Positions 1 to 12,176 of a DNA stretch of 64,000 bases are shown here, piece after piece (positions within the stretch are counted from its first letter, which is position 1; every line of letters starts with the position of its first letter). The DNA is from Hymenolepis diminuta (Eukaryota; Platyhelminthes; Cestoda; Cyclophyllidea; Hymenolepididae), in NCBI GenBank assembly GCA_900708905.1, contig CAADRB010000005.1:859846-923845 (forward strand), given 5' to 3'. The translations under genes and the position numbers were made by a program. Under the pieces are notes generated by a model. The model searched no databases. It had not been told where the DNA came from and was given only the letters and a program-made list of their open reading frames with translations.

Positions 1-1319
1 CTCTTAAAAGCTCACCAAATTAATTTCCTGTTGAATAAAAACAACACGCAGGCTTAAATTAACCTGACAGACAATTCACAGACCTTCCCTGCCTCTCATT
101 AATGTCTAGTAAGAAGCATTAGAGCAATAGTGAATTAGTAAACATGCAATCAATTCGGAGGAGGAACAAACGGCGTTAGTTTAAGTTTTAGAAATGCGAA
201 ACGTTGAAAATAATTTCAGATTAAATATTTTATTTGTTATCATAACCAACAACGAAGCGCTAATTTTTTCCATCCGTGACAGCAACTGAAATTGGGAAAA
301 GGTAAATAACCTAATAAGGGATAAAGGGGAGCAAATTGGAAAGTTATTGGGGTTAAAGTCACGATATTCAAAGATTTGATTTTTGTATTCGGGTAGTAGA
401 ATATTTACTTGATGGGGATTTCAATGCGTCACGTTTCGAACTTCAAATTTCAATATTTCTTCCTTGGACTAAGGAGAAAAGTGTTTTCGAGGACGTCTAG
501 TACTTATTAACAGCTCAATTAATTAGGTGAATTCATTTCAATTCCTTATTTTCTTCCAAAGGCCGAGAGGGCTGAATGATCTTGGATGATCAGAATAGTA
601 ATCATGAGATCACAATTATCGTCGTGAAATAAGCATTTGAGATTCATACAGTCATGTTTGAATTAAAATGAGAAATTACCCTAAAGTATTCATGTATTGC
701 CTTAATTTCTCCCTATTCCCGTTCAAATAAATTTTGAATTGCGGAAATACAGATGTTTCTAGAAAAATAATAACCACTATCACTTCTTTAAAAGTGCAAT
801 TTTGTTGTTAATGCATTACCAAAGGCAAATGGACATAGACAACTAAAAAACCGTCCAACGTGAGATGTAGAAAGAGTCTCATAGAAGTATCCGTTAAGGT
901 CAGGATGTCAAAATATTCTTATAGGTTCGATTTCAGATTCAAGTGATATGCTTCTTAATTCCTGTATACAGTCCAATATTTCATGCTCTGATACTCCAGT
1001 GTTCAAGTTTCAGGTTTTTTTTCTAGCATTTACCACGTCCAGAGTTTATTGGGTAGTCGATTAAATTAGATGGTTGATAAATCAATTTAGGTACGTTTTT
1101 TCTCTTAAAAGCCAAAATAATGACATAATAAGGCTTAAGCATATTAGAGGTCATTATAGTTCAATCAACATTAACTTCAATAATAATCATATTCGACACA
1201 GGATGGAAATAGGGAGATTTTAAAGTAGAACCAATTGTCTGGTAAGCCGGCCAAGAAATATCACAGCCATAATTCCAAGCTAATGGAAAGAAGTCATAGA
1301 TTTTTATGTCACTATTATT
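1..1319. other. AT-rich intergenic sequence, nothing recognised
   Basis: No open frame of useful length, RNA fold or repeat recognised by eye. The composition is uniformly AT-rich until an abrupt GC-richer segment begins near 1320. Confidence 0.6.
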
Positions 1320-1432
1320 CACCTACCATACGACACAGAAGGCGCCGGTTTCCCTCCGATCACCTAAGTTAGACTATGTCGGTTCAGTACTTGCATGGGT
1401 GATTGGTCGGGAACACCCGATGTTGCCGACTA
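1320..1432 (+). pseudogene. 5S rRNA-derived sequence (pseudogene or head of a 5S-type SINE)
   Basis: The segment can be aligned over nearly its whole length with eukaryotic 5S rRNA. It starts with a CCTAC..CATAC block and a GCGCCGGTTTCCCTCCGATCA block. An internal A-box-like AAGTTAGACTA follows, then GTACTTGCATGGGTGAT corresponding to the 5S C-box, and then GGGAACACCCGATGTTG near the 3' end. It differs from a functional gene by several substitutions inside the promoter boxes and by a gap of about five to seven bases between the A box and C box. No T-run terminator follows directly. It is therefore probably not an active 5S gene. It may be a retroposed pseudogene or the RNA-polymerase-III head of a SINE3-like element, whose body would be the GC-richer 190 bp that follow. 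An open frame of 106 codons across it is a by-product of the composition. Confidence 0.75.
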
Positions 1433-1625
1433 GTTCCTGCGTTATTGGCGCATTTGTCACGGCATTCATCTGCCATGTCAGAAGTCAAAATTTTAATTCT
1501 CATCGGCGTACACCCTGTGATTGGAATAGCCAACCGCGCCGGTTAATTTTGGCTAATACAGAGGGTGGCAGAATTCGAGTTTCTCACCAGGAGGGCTCAG
1601 TGATGCTAATCTTTAACCAAAGATG
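1433..1625 (+). other. GC-richer segment after the 5S-like sequence, possible SINE body
   Basis: The composition stays clearly GC-richer than the surroundings until about 1620 and then drops back. It is directly attached to the 5S-derived segment, which is the arrangement of 5S-headed SINEs. No second copy was found in the window and no poly(A) or simple-repeat tail is clear, so the body assignment is an inference. Confidence 0.3.
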
Positions 1626-4600
1626 AGCGTTGGAAAATGCATTCCTAAATGCGCATGGGAAATATAATTATTTCCATGACAAGGCAATAAAGTCTTACAT
1701 TTTTCGCCATAGTAAAACATCTAGACACGTAGGAAGTGAAAATTCATAAAGAAGGACCACGGTTACTTCTAAGAGAGAGTATTATGATAGTGGAAGTGAG
1801 ATTCAGGATATTAGGAGAATCTTACTCCTTGTGTACCACAGAATCATCAGGTCAATCGTTTTTTAAACTGGAGCTCCTCCAGAATTATCTCTTCTTTCCA
1901 GCATTTTGTTTTTATACGAAAAATAGGGGTGGCACTCTTTCTGATGAATTTGCAGCCATCCTCTTTGGCATAATTTTATGGCCTCCATCTACTGAACAAA
2001 GGAGTCAATCAGTTGGCAGATCATCTTTGGGTTTGTGATGATCATGTTACTACATTTGCAAAGAGTCGATGGAACCAAAAATTCATATATAATTTCTCTT
2101 TTACGCACACCCTTCACTCGTAATTAATAATACAATATAATTCTTTGTAGGTTTAAGTCGACAAATTTCACCTTTTTTCTCGCCGAATTAGTGTCTGGTA
2201 TTCTCTTGAAGTTGCCTTAACCAACTCTGTGTGGACAAATTTAGAGGATATCAATAACATTTTTGCTACAATCTCAGTTTCTTAGCGTAATTATCCAGAC
2301 CTTTATTAACATTTAATTAATGAAAGTTCATCGACATTTTGTTTGAATTTTACTGCATTAGGCGCCCACTTTGGATACATACTATCTTGTACAATGAGGT
2401 TTCGTGTAGAATGGATACGTTTGAATTACGTTTTTATTGGTGTAGGTGTGTGACATTGATAAAGTCAATCCCCGGTAATAAATTAACAAATTTTATTATC
2501 ATAAAAATTGATTGTGTAGTTAAACTTTTCTACAATTTGTAGGAGGATTTTAAAATACTCCAAACTTCATTAGAACAAAGTTTCATTATAGTCATTAAAT
2601 AGGTAAGCATTATAATTTAATGCTTCCCAAGGATTCAATGGTAACAATGTAATTGTATTTGGAATTTCATTACATTATTCATATCATAGGGCGGTTTATT
2701 AACATGTTATTAGTTTTAAGTGGATTTTGCGTCTAAACTTTAAAAAATGGGAGTTAATTAAATTGGGCATAAAAGTAATGCACATTATAATTAACCTAAC
2801 AATTCCTTCAAAGGTAATAATATAATTCAATTAATTACCTTATATGGAATCTAATATATCATTTAGCATGGGTTTGAGACCCTTTGATGAAATTTCCGAC
2901 AACCAGAAGGTTAAAGAAGATCGTCATCAATGATGCATTTGTACTCCTCCACCTCAGTCTTCTCCAAATGTAAGTCCTATCTCCACATATTTCACTGTCT
3001 TTATGTCTGTTAAAACTGGCAATGGACCCATGAAATGACAGTCCTGTTGTCTTATTTACCCAACAGACGTATTCATTTATTCTTCCATATTATTTTGACT
3101 GCCATTTTAGCGTGCTTGGAATGGGATTTATCCACTCCATGTCTTACGGTTAGTAACTTAATACTGTTGACATTCCAGTTAGCAGTAGGAAGCACTAATC
3201 TTCTATCAAATCAAGCTGATTAAAATAATCTCTATGCCCTTATTACCGATGTTTGGTATGATTTGTAGCACATATAGCTTATTGAGGACTCAAATAGTTG
3301 ACTATAGCAGCAAGAAGAGATTAAAGGTTTATTTATTTATAGTGGTGATGACAGACATGTAGTAAGGTATCCAGAGAGTTGTGAGCCCGTAGTCGTTAAA
3401 GCAATAGCGAGGTGAGGTGCAAAGACCAGCTTGTTAAACTATGCTAAAATCAGATGTGCGTAGGCTGATCAAAGAATGTCAACTTATGTACTTCGAGAAG
3501 TCGTTCAGTAAACAATCATATTTAGATCGATTAAGTTCGGGACATGACTTCAGTACGTAAGCTAGCCAATCGGGAATTAGTGACAACATCAGCTTCAGAC
3601 AATTAAGATAATTTAAAATGAATGATAAATACAAATGAAGATTGGAGAGGACCTATTTGGGTCAGACTGATCGAACAATAGTAGAATCAAACTGACTAGC
3701 CAAGTTGATAGCATCAGATTCAGCCTTGATCAGATCTCCAGAGTGTCTTTGATGACGAAATCGAAGATTTAGATTAGGCTGACTCACAGTGAAAAATGAT
3801 TTTAAATTGAAATAAATGATAAATTACATAAATTAAGAAAATTTAGTGAAGAATTGATCGCAAGTTAATTTTGAAATGGTGTGCTGAAGTAGATGTCTTT
3901 CCAACTCTCACTTACTGGTTCAATAAGGCTTGAAATTGTTTTACGTATAGCCACCTGATTACAATTTAATTAATTGGACCTCCTTCCGAAGTGTAGATGG
4001 AATACCATACATGTGCCTTATTAACAGTGGGGCGACCTCCAAAAGTGTTCTATCCAAAGAAACCCTCGTCTTTTCTGCTTTTTATGCAGTTAAATGGTTG
4101 CTCTTATCGAAAAATATGCAGTCTTTATTTGAAAATGAAGATAAAATTCATTAGGATATTACTGCTAAAGGTTCTACTTGTAACAAACAAAATTTCATGA
4201 ATAAAACTAATGTGGCTCTGTAATTTTACAAAATTGTAAGCAAATTAATTAAAAAGTCGACTTAATCTTATTTTCGAAAGAGATTTAAGAGTACGGACTT
4301 GTACTCATCTGGATATCAAATTAAACTAGTGTAGATACTAATTAGTAGCTTTTATTAGTCAGGTATTCTGTTTGATCACTCTAATCATACGCAACCAAAT
4401 TTAATAGTTCACAGTCATCATACGAAATGCCGAATTTTAAAGCAAATTAAAACTGTATAATATTGTTTTGGCTTTGATTTACTAAATTTTAAAAGATTTT
4501 AATAATAAAATAATCATTATTGTCAACTTTCTACATCTCCATTACCAAGTTAATTTTAACTTGAATCCTCTTGATAACGAAACAGATTTCCGCTGATACG

Positions 4601-7600
4601 CTGAAGGCTCTTACTAGTTTTCTATAAAGGATTAGCTGTTGTTAAAATCATGTAAACTGCTTAAAATCATTTAAAATTATGCTGCTTCTTCGGCTTCTGA
4701 AAGAAGAAATAAATTAAAGTGGCGAAATCTGTAATTGTAATTAAACAACTGGTCAATAATCACTGGTGATTGCGGATCAGAAATTCGTCAGTAATCCAGG
4801 AGATTCGAATTTTGGAGAATGAAATAGCGAACCATCCATTAAGTGGATATTGTATAACCCGAATCCGAAATTTAATTCAGTGACTACCGCAGAAACTATT
4901 TCGGATACTGCTTTCATTTATTCGCATTTTTATATTCTTTTTAAAGAATTTCCTTTCCGTTTTCTATTCTTCTTTAAATTAGCTAAATGCTCGTTCCAGT
5001 GCTGTAACTACAGGTAGAATTCTTAAAACTTGAATATGCTTACTATATGAATATGAATGGGGACTTGGGTTTGCTGGAACAAGAGGATTTTTTTGGACAA
5101 ACCTTGTGCCCTAAATTTAAGAGAGGACGCGAAATAGGATCAATTTGAGAGATCACCGCAAGTTTATAGAGCGATGCTTTACTTTGCACGTGAAAAATGC
5201 CATTAATTATTTCTTGATTTATGAATTTTCAGATATCACCTGTTAAAGAAAAAAATATTATAATCACATCCAAGAATAGAAATCGTAGTAATAATTGGAT
5301 AATTAATAATCAAACATTTTTGTCACTAGACCGATTACGACATCCTTAAGTCTTATACAATTTCACCGAAAAGTTCCTTTTCGTCACTTTGAAAACTCGA
5401 CACATGTAGCACCTTACATTGCAGAATGTACAAAAAATTGTCTTCTCTCCTTGACTAATTTAATTAACATAAGAAATGCAGCCATTGGAATTAAGACAAT
5501 TGGAGGAATAGAGAAGTCGCAACCAGTCACTTGAGCAGGCCATGTCTACTTTTGTGAATTTATTTATTTCAGGATAAGTTTACAGATGAAATGTTGTGTA
5601 TATCTAGACGGTCAATCATACAATTTCTGAACCAATCCGACACGATTTAAATTCATAAGTCGAAGGTGACAATCTCAATGCTACCATTTCAGCTTACCCT
5701 GTAATAAAAAGGGTTAGATAAAAGATAATTTAATTTTTTCATTTGATACTATGCATACATTTAGCTTCATAAGTAAACTCATAACTGATACTTTCAGGGA
5801 TTGTTCATTTAAGTTAAAATTGTGATTTGATTATGCAAAATATGCAGTAGATACTTAGAAAAATAAACTTTTTATTTTACTTAAAGGAGCCAAAGTGTCC
5901 ATTAGGTATGAAAATATCTGTCATAAATCAAAGTCGGGTGTGCAACTTCCGCCGTTATAACCTGATTACTTGCTCTAAGGGGCCGGAAACTGAAATTGCA
6001 CGCTAAGTAATAAAATCTCAAGTTTATTTAAATCGAAATAAATTACAAAGCTTGTTTTAAAAATAAACATTAATTAACCAAATATAAAACTAGAACTCTT
6101 TAGATAGTAAATATTATTGAGGAAGGTTAGAATTATTCTCAATTTAATGATTTTAACCATTAAAATGCAAGAAAAAAGACATTAGAATCAACCGCGTAAA
6201 AGTTCAAGAAAAATGTTAAAGGGTCTTTAAAATATCTCTTAATGAGCATGAGAATATAATACAAAATTTTAACAATTTAAAAATTTATTTTTGACCATTC
6301 TTTTATTGGCCAGTACGCTTAAGGTATTAATTTTGAATTAGTAAATTCTCATGGAAAGATTTCACAGTAAAATTAAGCCACATCGCCTGAGATAAACTAA
6401 AATCGACAAGAATATCTCAATTAAGGGTCCTTAGAAGGGGTCAGCAGCTAGTTATTCAATCTTGCTCCCAAGATATTGCGCATCTGACATCGGTCGCATT
6501 TACTGGAAAAAGTCTTGGTGGTGCATGAGGAGGATTAGAATGTCTTTCCTTTAATCCATTTTAAACCGCTGTATTATTCCTTGTGTTAAGATGATTTCCT
6601 ATCTTTTTGCCTCACTGTCCGGAATGAATAAATTCATACGTAAGATTTCAAATATTCAAAATATGGTATCAGAAAAAGTTGAAATTCATTCAACCGTTTT
6701 CATTCCTAATAAAATTAGCATATAATTACCAACTGGCGAGAACCCCTTGAGATTAGATTATATATTGCTACGTATTAATAACTCCGTACAAGCACTCAGA
6801 AGTCCCCTGAGATGATATATCCCTTTACTTGCCTACTTCTTAGCATACTTTGCCAATTATGGGAATTATTCGAAGAAAGAGAGAAGCCAATCATACTCAG
6901 GTAGCAATGTCCCAAAAAGATTTTTCCATGTGATCAGACTCTGAGGACACAGATAAAATCATTTATCGGAAAAAAGATATTTAATTGAGAGGTTCAACAA
7001 GACTTCCTTGTATAGATTACTTAATTTGTATTAACCGTGCACCTATTTGTACCTTTTTCGGGTTCATGCCAATTTGAAAGGGGCTATTTGACGAGAAAGC
7101 TATGCTTCTTTGAAGACGATTCATTGCAGCCTAAAAATTTGAAGTCATGGCCTCAGAGGTAACACCTAAGCGCTCTCCTAATGCTTGTTCAGTTGATATA
7201 TCGTATATCAGGGTGTCACCTTCAATGCTACTCTTTCAATGATACCATTTCACTGTGACTGGAAACATTTTCGTAATTGAAGGGAGTTATTGGATTAATA
7301 CGACAAATAATAAATATACTTTGCGTTCTTTACAGAAGATACATAAACCTCTAGTTTCATTATCCGCATTCTTTTCACCTCTTTCAAGATATGAAGTCCT
7401 AAAAATGGACATCTGCTTATTCAATAACAACAGTGATTTTGTATATCCTTCGCTTTCATCTAGATATCAAATACTGAACCTTTGTAAATAAAACGAAAAA
7501 GCAGCTCCTTAACTGTGAAATGAATTCTGTGTTTTTAGCATTAGTTGGTTTCTGTAGTTTCAGTTATTAATTGCCTGTCAGATTTTCAAATAATTTTTTA

Positions 7601-9100
7601 ATATTTATTTAATTTCCATTTGTAACTAAAGATATGCATACAGAATTAGCACTAACTCTTCACTTATCACACACATGTGGTAGTGTATGAATTGCAGAAT
7701 TTTAACACAAATTATTAAAGGTTTATAAAGAACAGTCAGAACGGAATTGGTAACCAAATGAGTAGATTAGTACTCAGGAGAGGATTTAGTACCTATTGTA
7801 CAAAAGGCATTGCATATTTGGAGCTGAATGTGCAAGTCATAAAACGGATATGAAAAAACGCGTTTGAGGCTATTAAAAATTATTACTATTTGGACGCCAT
7901 ATACTCCGCAAATCATTCAACAGAAACAGTAGTCGGATGGAACAGTTGTTCGATTTAAAACTTATATACCTGACTTTGAAGCAGATCGGATGTGAATTTT
8001 GTAGGCCATCTTTTGGATCTGTGTCAACTGAGAGGTTACAAAATTGATACCCATGAAATTCGGACCCAAGCACCAAATTTACGATGAACGATCTATTTGA
8101 CAAAATCTCCTACTGTCCATTATTCCAATATTTTAATGTGGTTATTAATCAAACTCATTAGCTGAACTCCATTTAGGTGGGCTGTTTGTTAACACTTTGC
8201 GGTAAATAGACTTCCAAACCACAATTACATTCCTGAACTTACTTTTAAGATGTATTCAAAAACTCTCTCGATTTCAAATTCTTGAGTACACAAGAACTTT
8301 TAGTAAGTCATCCGTGACTTGGGGCTTTGGCTATTTCAGTCATAGCTGTTAGCAGCTTAATACCGTGGACAGACGAATATACCTGTCAATTCACAAAATA
8401 TTATTTGTTTTGCTTTATCTTTAATTTGTAACCTAAAATTTTAACCATTATAAGTCAGTGCGTATACTTTATAGTTGTATATCGCAAAAATATAAATATT
8501 CGTATACCGAAGTTTATAGTGGATTTTTTGGTACGAAATCAAGAATCTAAAATGTTGGGGAACACACTGGTTAGTAACTTAGAAGTAAACAGAAAAATAC
8601 CTAGAGAACAGTTGCAAAATCTAACGAGCTCGGAAAACAACAGTTAATTCAAAAAATTACTGTATCAAGTGAAATTTTAAAATTTAAATAAACTATTCTT
8701 GTTTGATAAAAGTGATACTTTAACCCAGGTGACAGATGAAACGCAAAATTAAATTAGCTGATCAGTAAGCATGATCATGAAAACACCGAGGAACAAAGGA
8801 GTCAACTCCCAAAAATGCAATATTTAAACCTCATGATATACCACAAGGAAATATAGTTAAAGTGGAGAAGTGGCAGTCCGTTGTACCCAGAAATCGAGCA
8901 GTAGAAAAAGATCATTATCTACTTCTAATGGACTCTAAAGGATGACTCTCTATGTATTTCCAGAACTACTTTTTATTTGCATTCCCTACGAAGATACGTT
9001 AGTTTTTCGTCCTAGAAGCCACAGTGATGTCTTTATGGTCCTATGACTCAAAACTCGTACATGTCATGTCTGAACGCGTTTATTGATTCCCCTCTTCCAT
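1626..9100. other. AT-rich intergenic sequence, nothing recognised
   Basis: Only short chance open frames (under about 100 codons) occur, with no family resemblance and no credible splice context. No RNA gene or transposon motif was recognised. Confidence 0.55.
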
Positions 9101-9151
9101 AGCCATCACTCATATATTCACTCGCGTCCTTGCCCAAGTGACTCATAAATT

Positions 9152-9300
9152 CATATAGACACAAATGCACGCTTGTCGTTCACTGGTTCCTAACCTTCTC
9201 TCTCATCTCCTCTGTTCCTCAGCCCTTTCTTTCTCTTACTTGCCTGAATCACCATTGTGATTTGTTCAATACATTTTAGTCTAGTCAGCTATTGGTGTTC
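9152..9300 (+). repeat. Dispersed repeat, copy 1 (partner at 27.1 kb, inverted)
   Basis: This segment matches the minus strand of 27070-27226. The left anchor CATATAGACACAAATGCAC corresponds to CATATACACAAGTGCAC. The right anchor TTTAGTCT..TCAGCTATTGGTGTTC corresponds to TTTAGTCT..TCAACTATTGGTATTC. The anchors are separated by a pyrimidine-rich middle of almost the same length in both copies (overall 149 versus about 154 bp). Family identity is unknown. The TATA-like start followed by ACACA and a pyrimidine tract would fit a promoter-bearing part of an LTR, but this is not proven. Confidence 0.6.
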
Positions 9301-9509
9301 TGCTCTTAAACTATGGTTAGCATTTACAATTTATACTCATCAAGAACTTCTTTTTTCAACCCTTAATGAACTAAATATTCCTTATATGTGCTACTTAACC
9401 TTGACTGATTATAAAACAACCATTAAATAAATTAAACACAAGTCTGATAGAGTGAGAAACGAAGGTGGGAGGGAAGAAAAGAAATACCTAATGAAGTCAA
9501 ACCATCAAG

Positions 9510-9706
9510 GAGTTTGCTATAGTTGAATTGTGAGAGTATTGAGTTGTGCACTATCTCAAAAGTCAGTGATTCGAATCTATATTTGTGAGCCGAATTTCGT
9601 CAGCGCTGTTCAGGGCTCGTTGACCGCTTAATTTAATTTCGTAGTTGGTCATTCTTCTTCGATTTTTCGGTATCCACTTATGGTCAGGAACAGGTAGATG
9701 ATCCTT
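9510..9706 (+). repeat. tRNA-derived SINE-like element
   Basis: An A-box-like TAGTTGAATTG (9520-9530) is followed, 48 bases from start to start, by a B-box-like GATTCGAATC (9568-9577). This is the spacing of internal RNA polymerase III promoters in tRNAs. The following body (9626-9706) recurs in degenerate form at 12100-12176: TTCGTAGTTGGTCAT pairs with TCCGTAGTTGGCCAT, then TCGATTT, a TATGG block and a GTAGATGA block occur in the same order. A tRNA-like head joined to a repeated non-tRNA body is the hallmark of a SINE. The head does not fold into a clean tRNA by eye, so it is not called as a tRNA gene. The 3' end and target duplications were not located. Confidence 0.5.
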
Positions 9707-12099
9707 GAGACATATTTTTTCCTAAATCATCATGTGTCAGAATGCCATTTTGGTTCCTGATATTGAGATTAGTATGTTTCACCTACTTACATTATTGTCA
9801 TTGTCATTCAATCAAACCTAGAGTCTGACGGAAACGAATACTCACGAACATTCTTAAGTAGTGAGGACCTCGAGTTACTTTAAAATCTACAGCTTTCTAA
9901 GGGAATCTGTCAGTAAATGTTCGGTTGAAAGATTAACATGAAGTTATACTTCACCATTAACGACCTTCAATGAAACTTTTTTGGCAAATTATACATCCTT
10001 GTCCAATTTGTAACTTTGACACATCTTTTCATATTATATTAAATGAAATGGAAAAGTTACTGATCTCCCATAGCATTACTAACGTATATATATGTATATA
10101 TATATATATATGTCAACATATATAATGCGTTTAGTATCATAAATAATAAAAATTTTGAAAATTTAAATACTTTCCTAAATGTAGTGACAGAAATCATTCC
10201 CGATCGATGAAAATAAGATTAGAAATTTCGAAAGTGACATGGCAGGTTTATACAGCAAATCATTTAGTTATATAATGGGAAAAATTATGGAATCTTTGTG
10301 TGTATTTGCAAATTTTCAGTTTTATATGAAGCCAACTTGTAGTTTAGTCAGGTGTGAAAATTAGAAATTTATGTTTTAAATTCAAAAATGAAGTACTGTC
10401 ATTTTGTTACAAGGACAACTAATGCACAACTTTGAGAAGAAAAGTCATCTTTTCCATCGGAGTTTAAACAAAGATCTCATCAACGAAACATGATATTATT
10501 AATATTTTTCCAAACATCATACAAATAAAGCAAATTTCCATCAATTTTGGGAAGAAATTAAATATTTTAAACTTTACTTAGCAGGAAAATTTTATACATT
10601 TTCGTAAAAAAGTCTGAAGAGTTTGGTGAAAATCAGGTTAAAAACTGCAAATATTAGAATTTACTAAAAAATAGGAATGTCAGGAAGACTTATTATACAA
10701 CAATTTAAAGTCAACTTAAATAAAAAAATCACAAAAATTTTTCCGAAGGCAACAGGTGAAGGCAGAATCACTCAGATATTACCAAATTTGAATTAATCTA
10801 TGTTTTAGAAAGTGAAAAAATAAGACGCTCATTTGCTTCCGGTTGTCAGCGGAATGGCCTTCCTCCGTTTACTATCTAAAGGGATGTACAAACGTCCTAT
10901 TTTAAGAAGATCAGCCGCTAACGCATCTGGAAATACTTAAGCTTACTGGATACACTAAGACTTCTATGGCTTAACACTTTTTATCCTCTTCTGGCGGAAA
11001 TTTCCCATCCTTTTCAATAATTTGCTTTCGTTAAAGTAAAAATTTGCTAGAATCGGATTCCACTTCCTCAAATGTTTCATTTTGAGATGACGGTTTGATA
11101 TCAAATTAATGTTGGGAAGCTCAATTTTTCTTCTATAACCGTCAACTTGCATGCTTCTGAATATTTATTTTAATAAGGACGTACATCAGCTTACCACTTT
11201 GACAATGCTCCAAAACTTATGCACCTCGTTTCTGCCGGGCGTTTATTTTTAATTCCATCTTGTTATATTGGGAAGAGTACCGCAATTTGATGGAGTGAAG
11301 GGTAAGGTAAATTATACAAACTTTACAGTCATTATTTTGCTCGCCTTCAGAATCAAAAGATATTCTTCTGGGACGTCTTGACCCAATCAGAAGGGAATCT
11401 ACTGACCTGTTCTAATGATTTATTTTTGCCATTTTATTAAAAACAAATAATAAACAACAAAACACATAATTCAAAATAAAAATTCTAAGAATCAAATATT
11501 ATGTACCTGTTCTTTAGGTATTAGAAATGACAAGGTATCCAAATGACATGACAAAACCCTCTCTTCTGTCTACCAACTGCTGATATGAGTAATCATTTTG
11601 GAGCATTGGGGTAAAATGCAAAATTTGGAAGTATAAAATGGTAATTTGCAAATAACTGTCCCTTAAGTAGGAGCGACTTCAGATATAGTCAAGCTCATCG
11701 TCCTCTTCTCTATTTATATTCATTTTTTCCTCTTTTTCTCCGTTTTACATAAATTTCTTGATTAAATATTTCAGATGAGAAAGCTCAATTTGGTCAATGT
11801 AATGGATTTTAAAAAATTTATAATAATAATTTAATTTCTTCGTATGACAGTGCAGACAACTTTTACAGGTTTTCATAGCGGTAGGTCATCTGAATAAGAG
11901 GAAAGGGGGTTAAGAAGCAGCAGATAACGAAGTCCGGGCGTTAACAGTTTTATCAAGTATTAATTATGGGAGTAATAATCTTTATATTCTATGTAAACAC
12001 ACACATATATATATATAGGTTGCAAACATTATAATTTATATTATACAGCTCATGTATTCAAGTTTATTACATTGACTCTCAAAATAATGTAAGAGATTT
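9707..12099. other. AT-rich intergenic sequence with AT microsatellites
   Basis: Holds a TA-rich microsatellite at 10085-10112, slightly interrupted by G, and a short AT run at 12005-12017. No gene was recognised. Confidence 0.55.
10085..10112. repeat. TA dinucleotide microsatellite
   Basis: Imperfect (TA)n with single G interruptions, about 28 bp. Confidence 0.85.
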
Positions 12100-12176
12100 A
12101 GTTTAATTCCGTAGTTGGCCATAACACCTCGATTTATCTGTAAATTTTAACATTTATGGGTAAGTAGATGAGACTA
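12100..12176 (+). repeat. Partial copy of the SINE-like body at 9626-9706
   Basis: Shares ordered blocks with 9626-9706 on the same strand: TCCGTAGTTGGCCAT, TCGATTTATC, TTATGG and AGTAGATGA. The tRNA-like head seen at 9.5 kb is absent here, so the copy is either 5'-truncated, as is usual for retroposed elements, or belongs to a longer parent element. Confidence 0.55.

Noticed and set aside
9510..9590. A functional tRNA gene
   Set aside because: The A and B boxes are only approximate and no cloverleaf with paired acceptor stem could be drawn by eye. A SINE head is the better reading.
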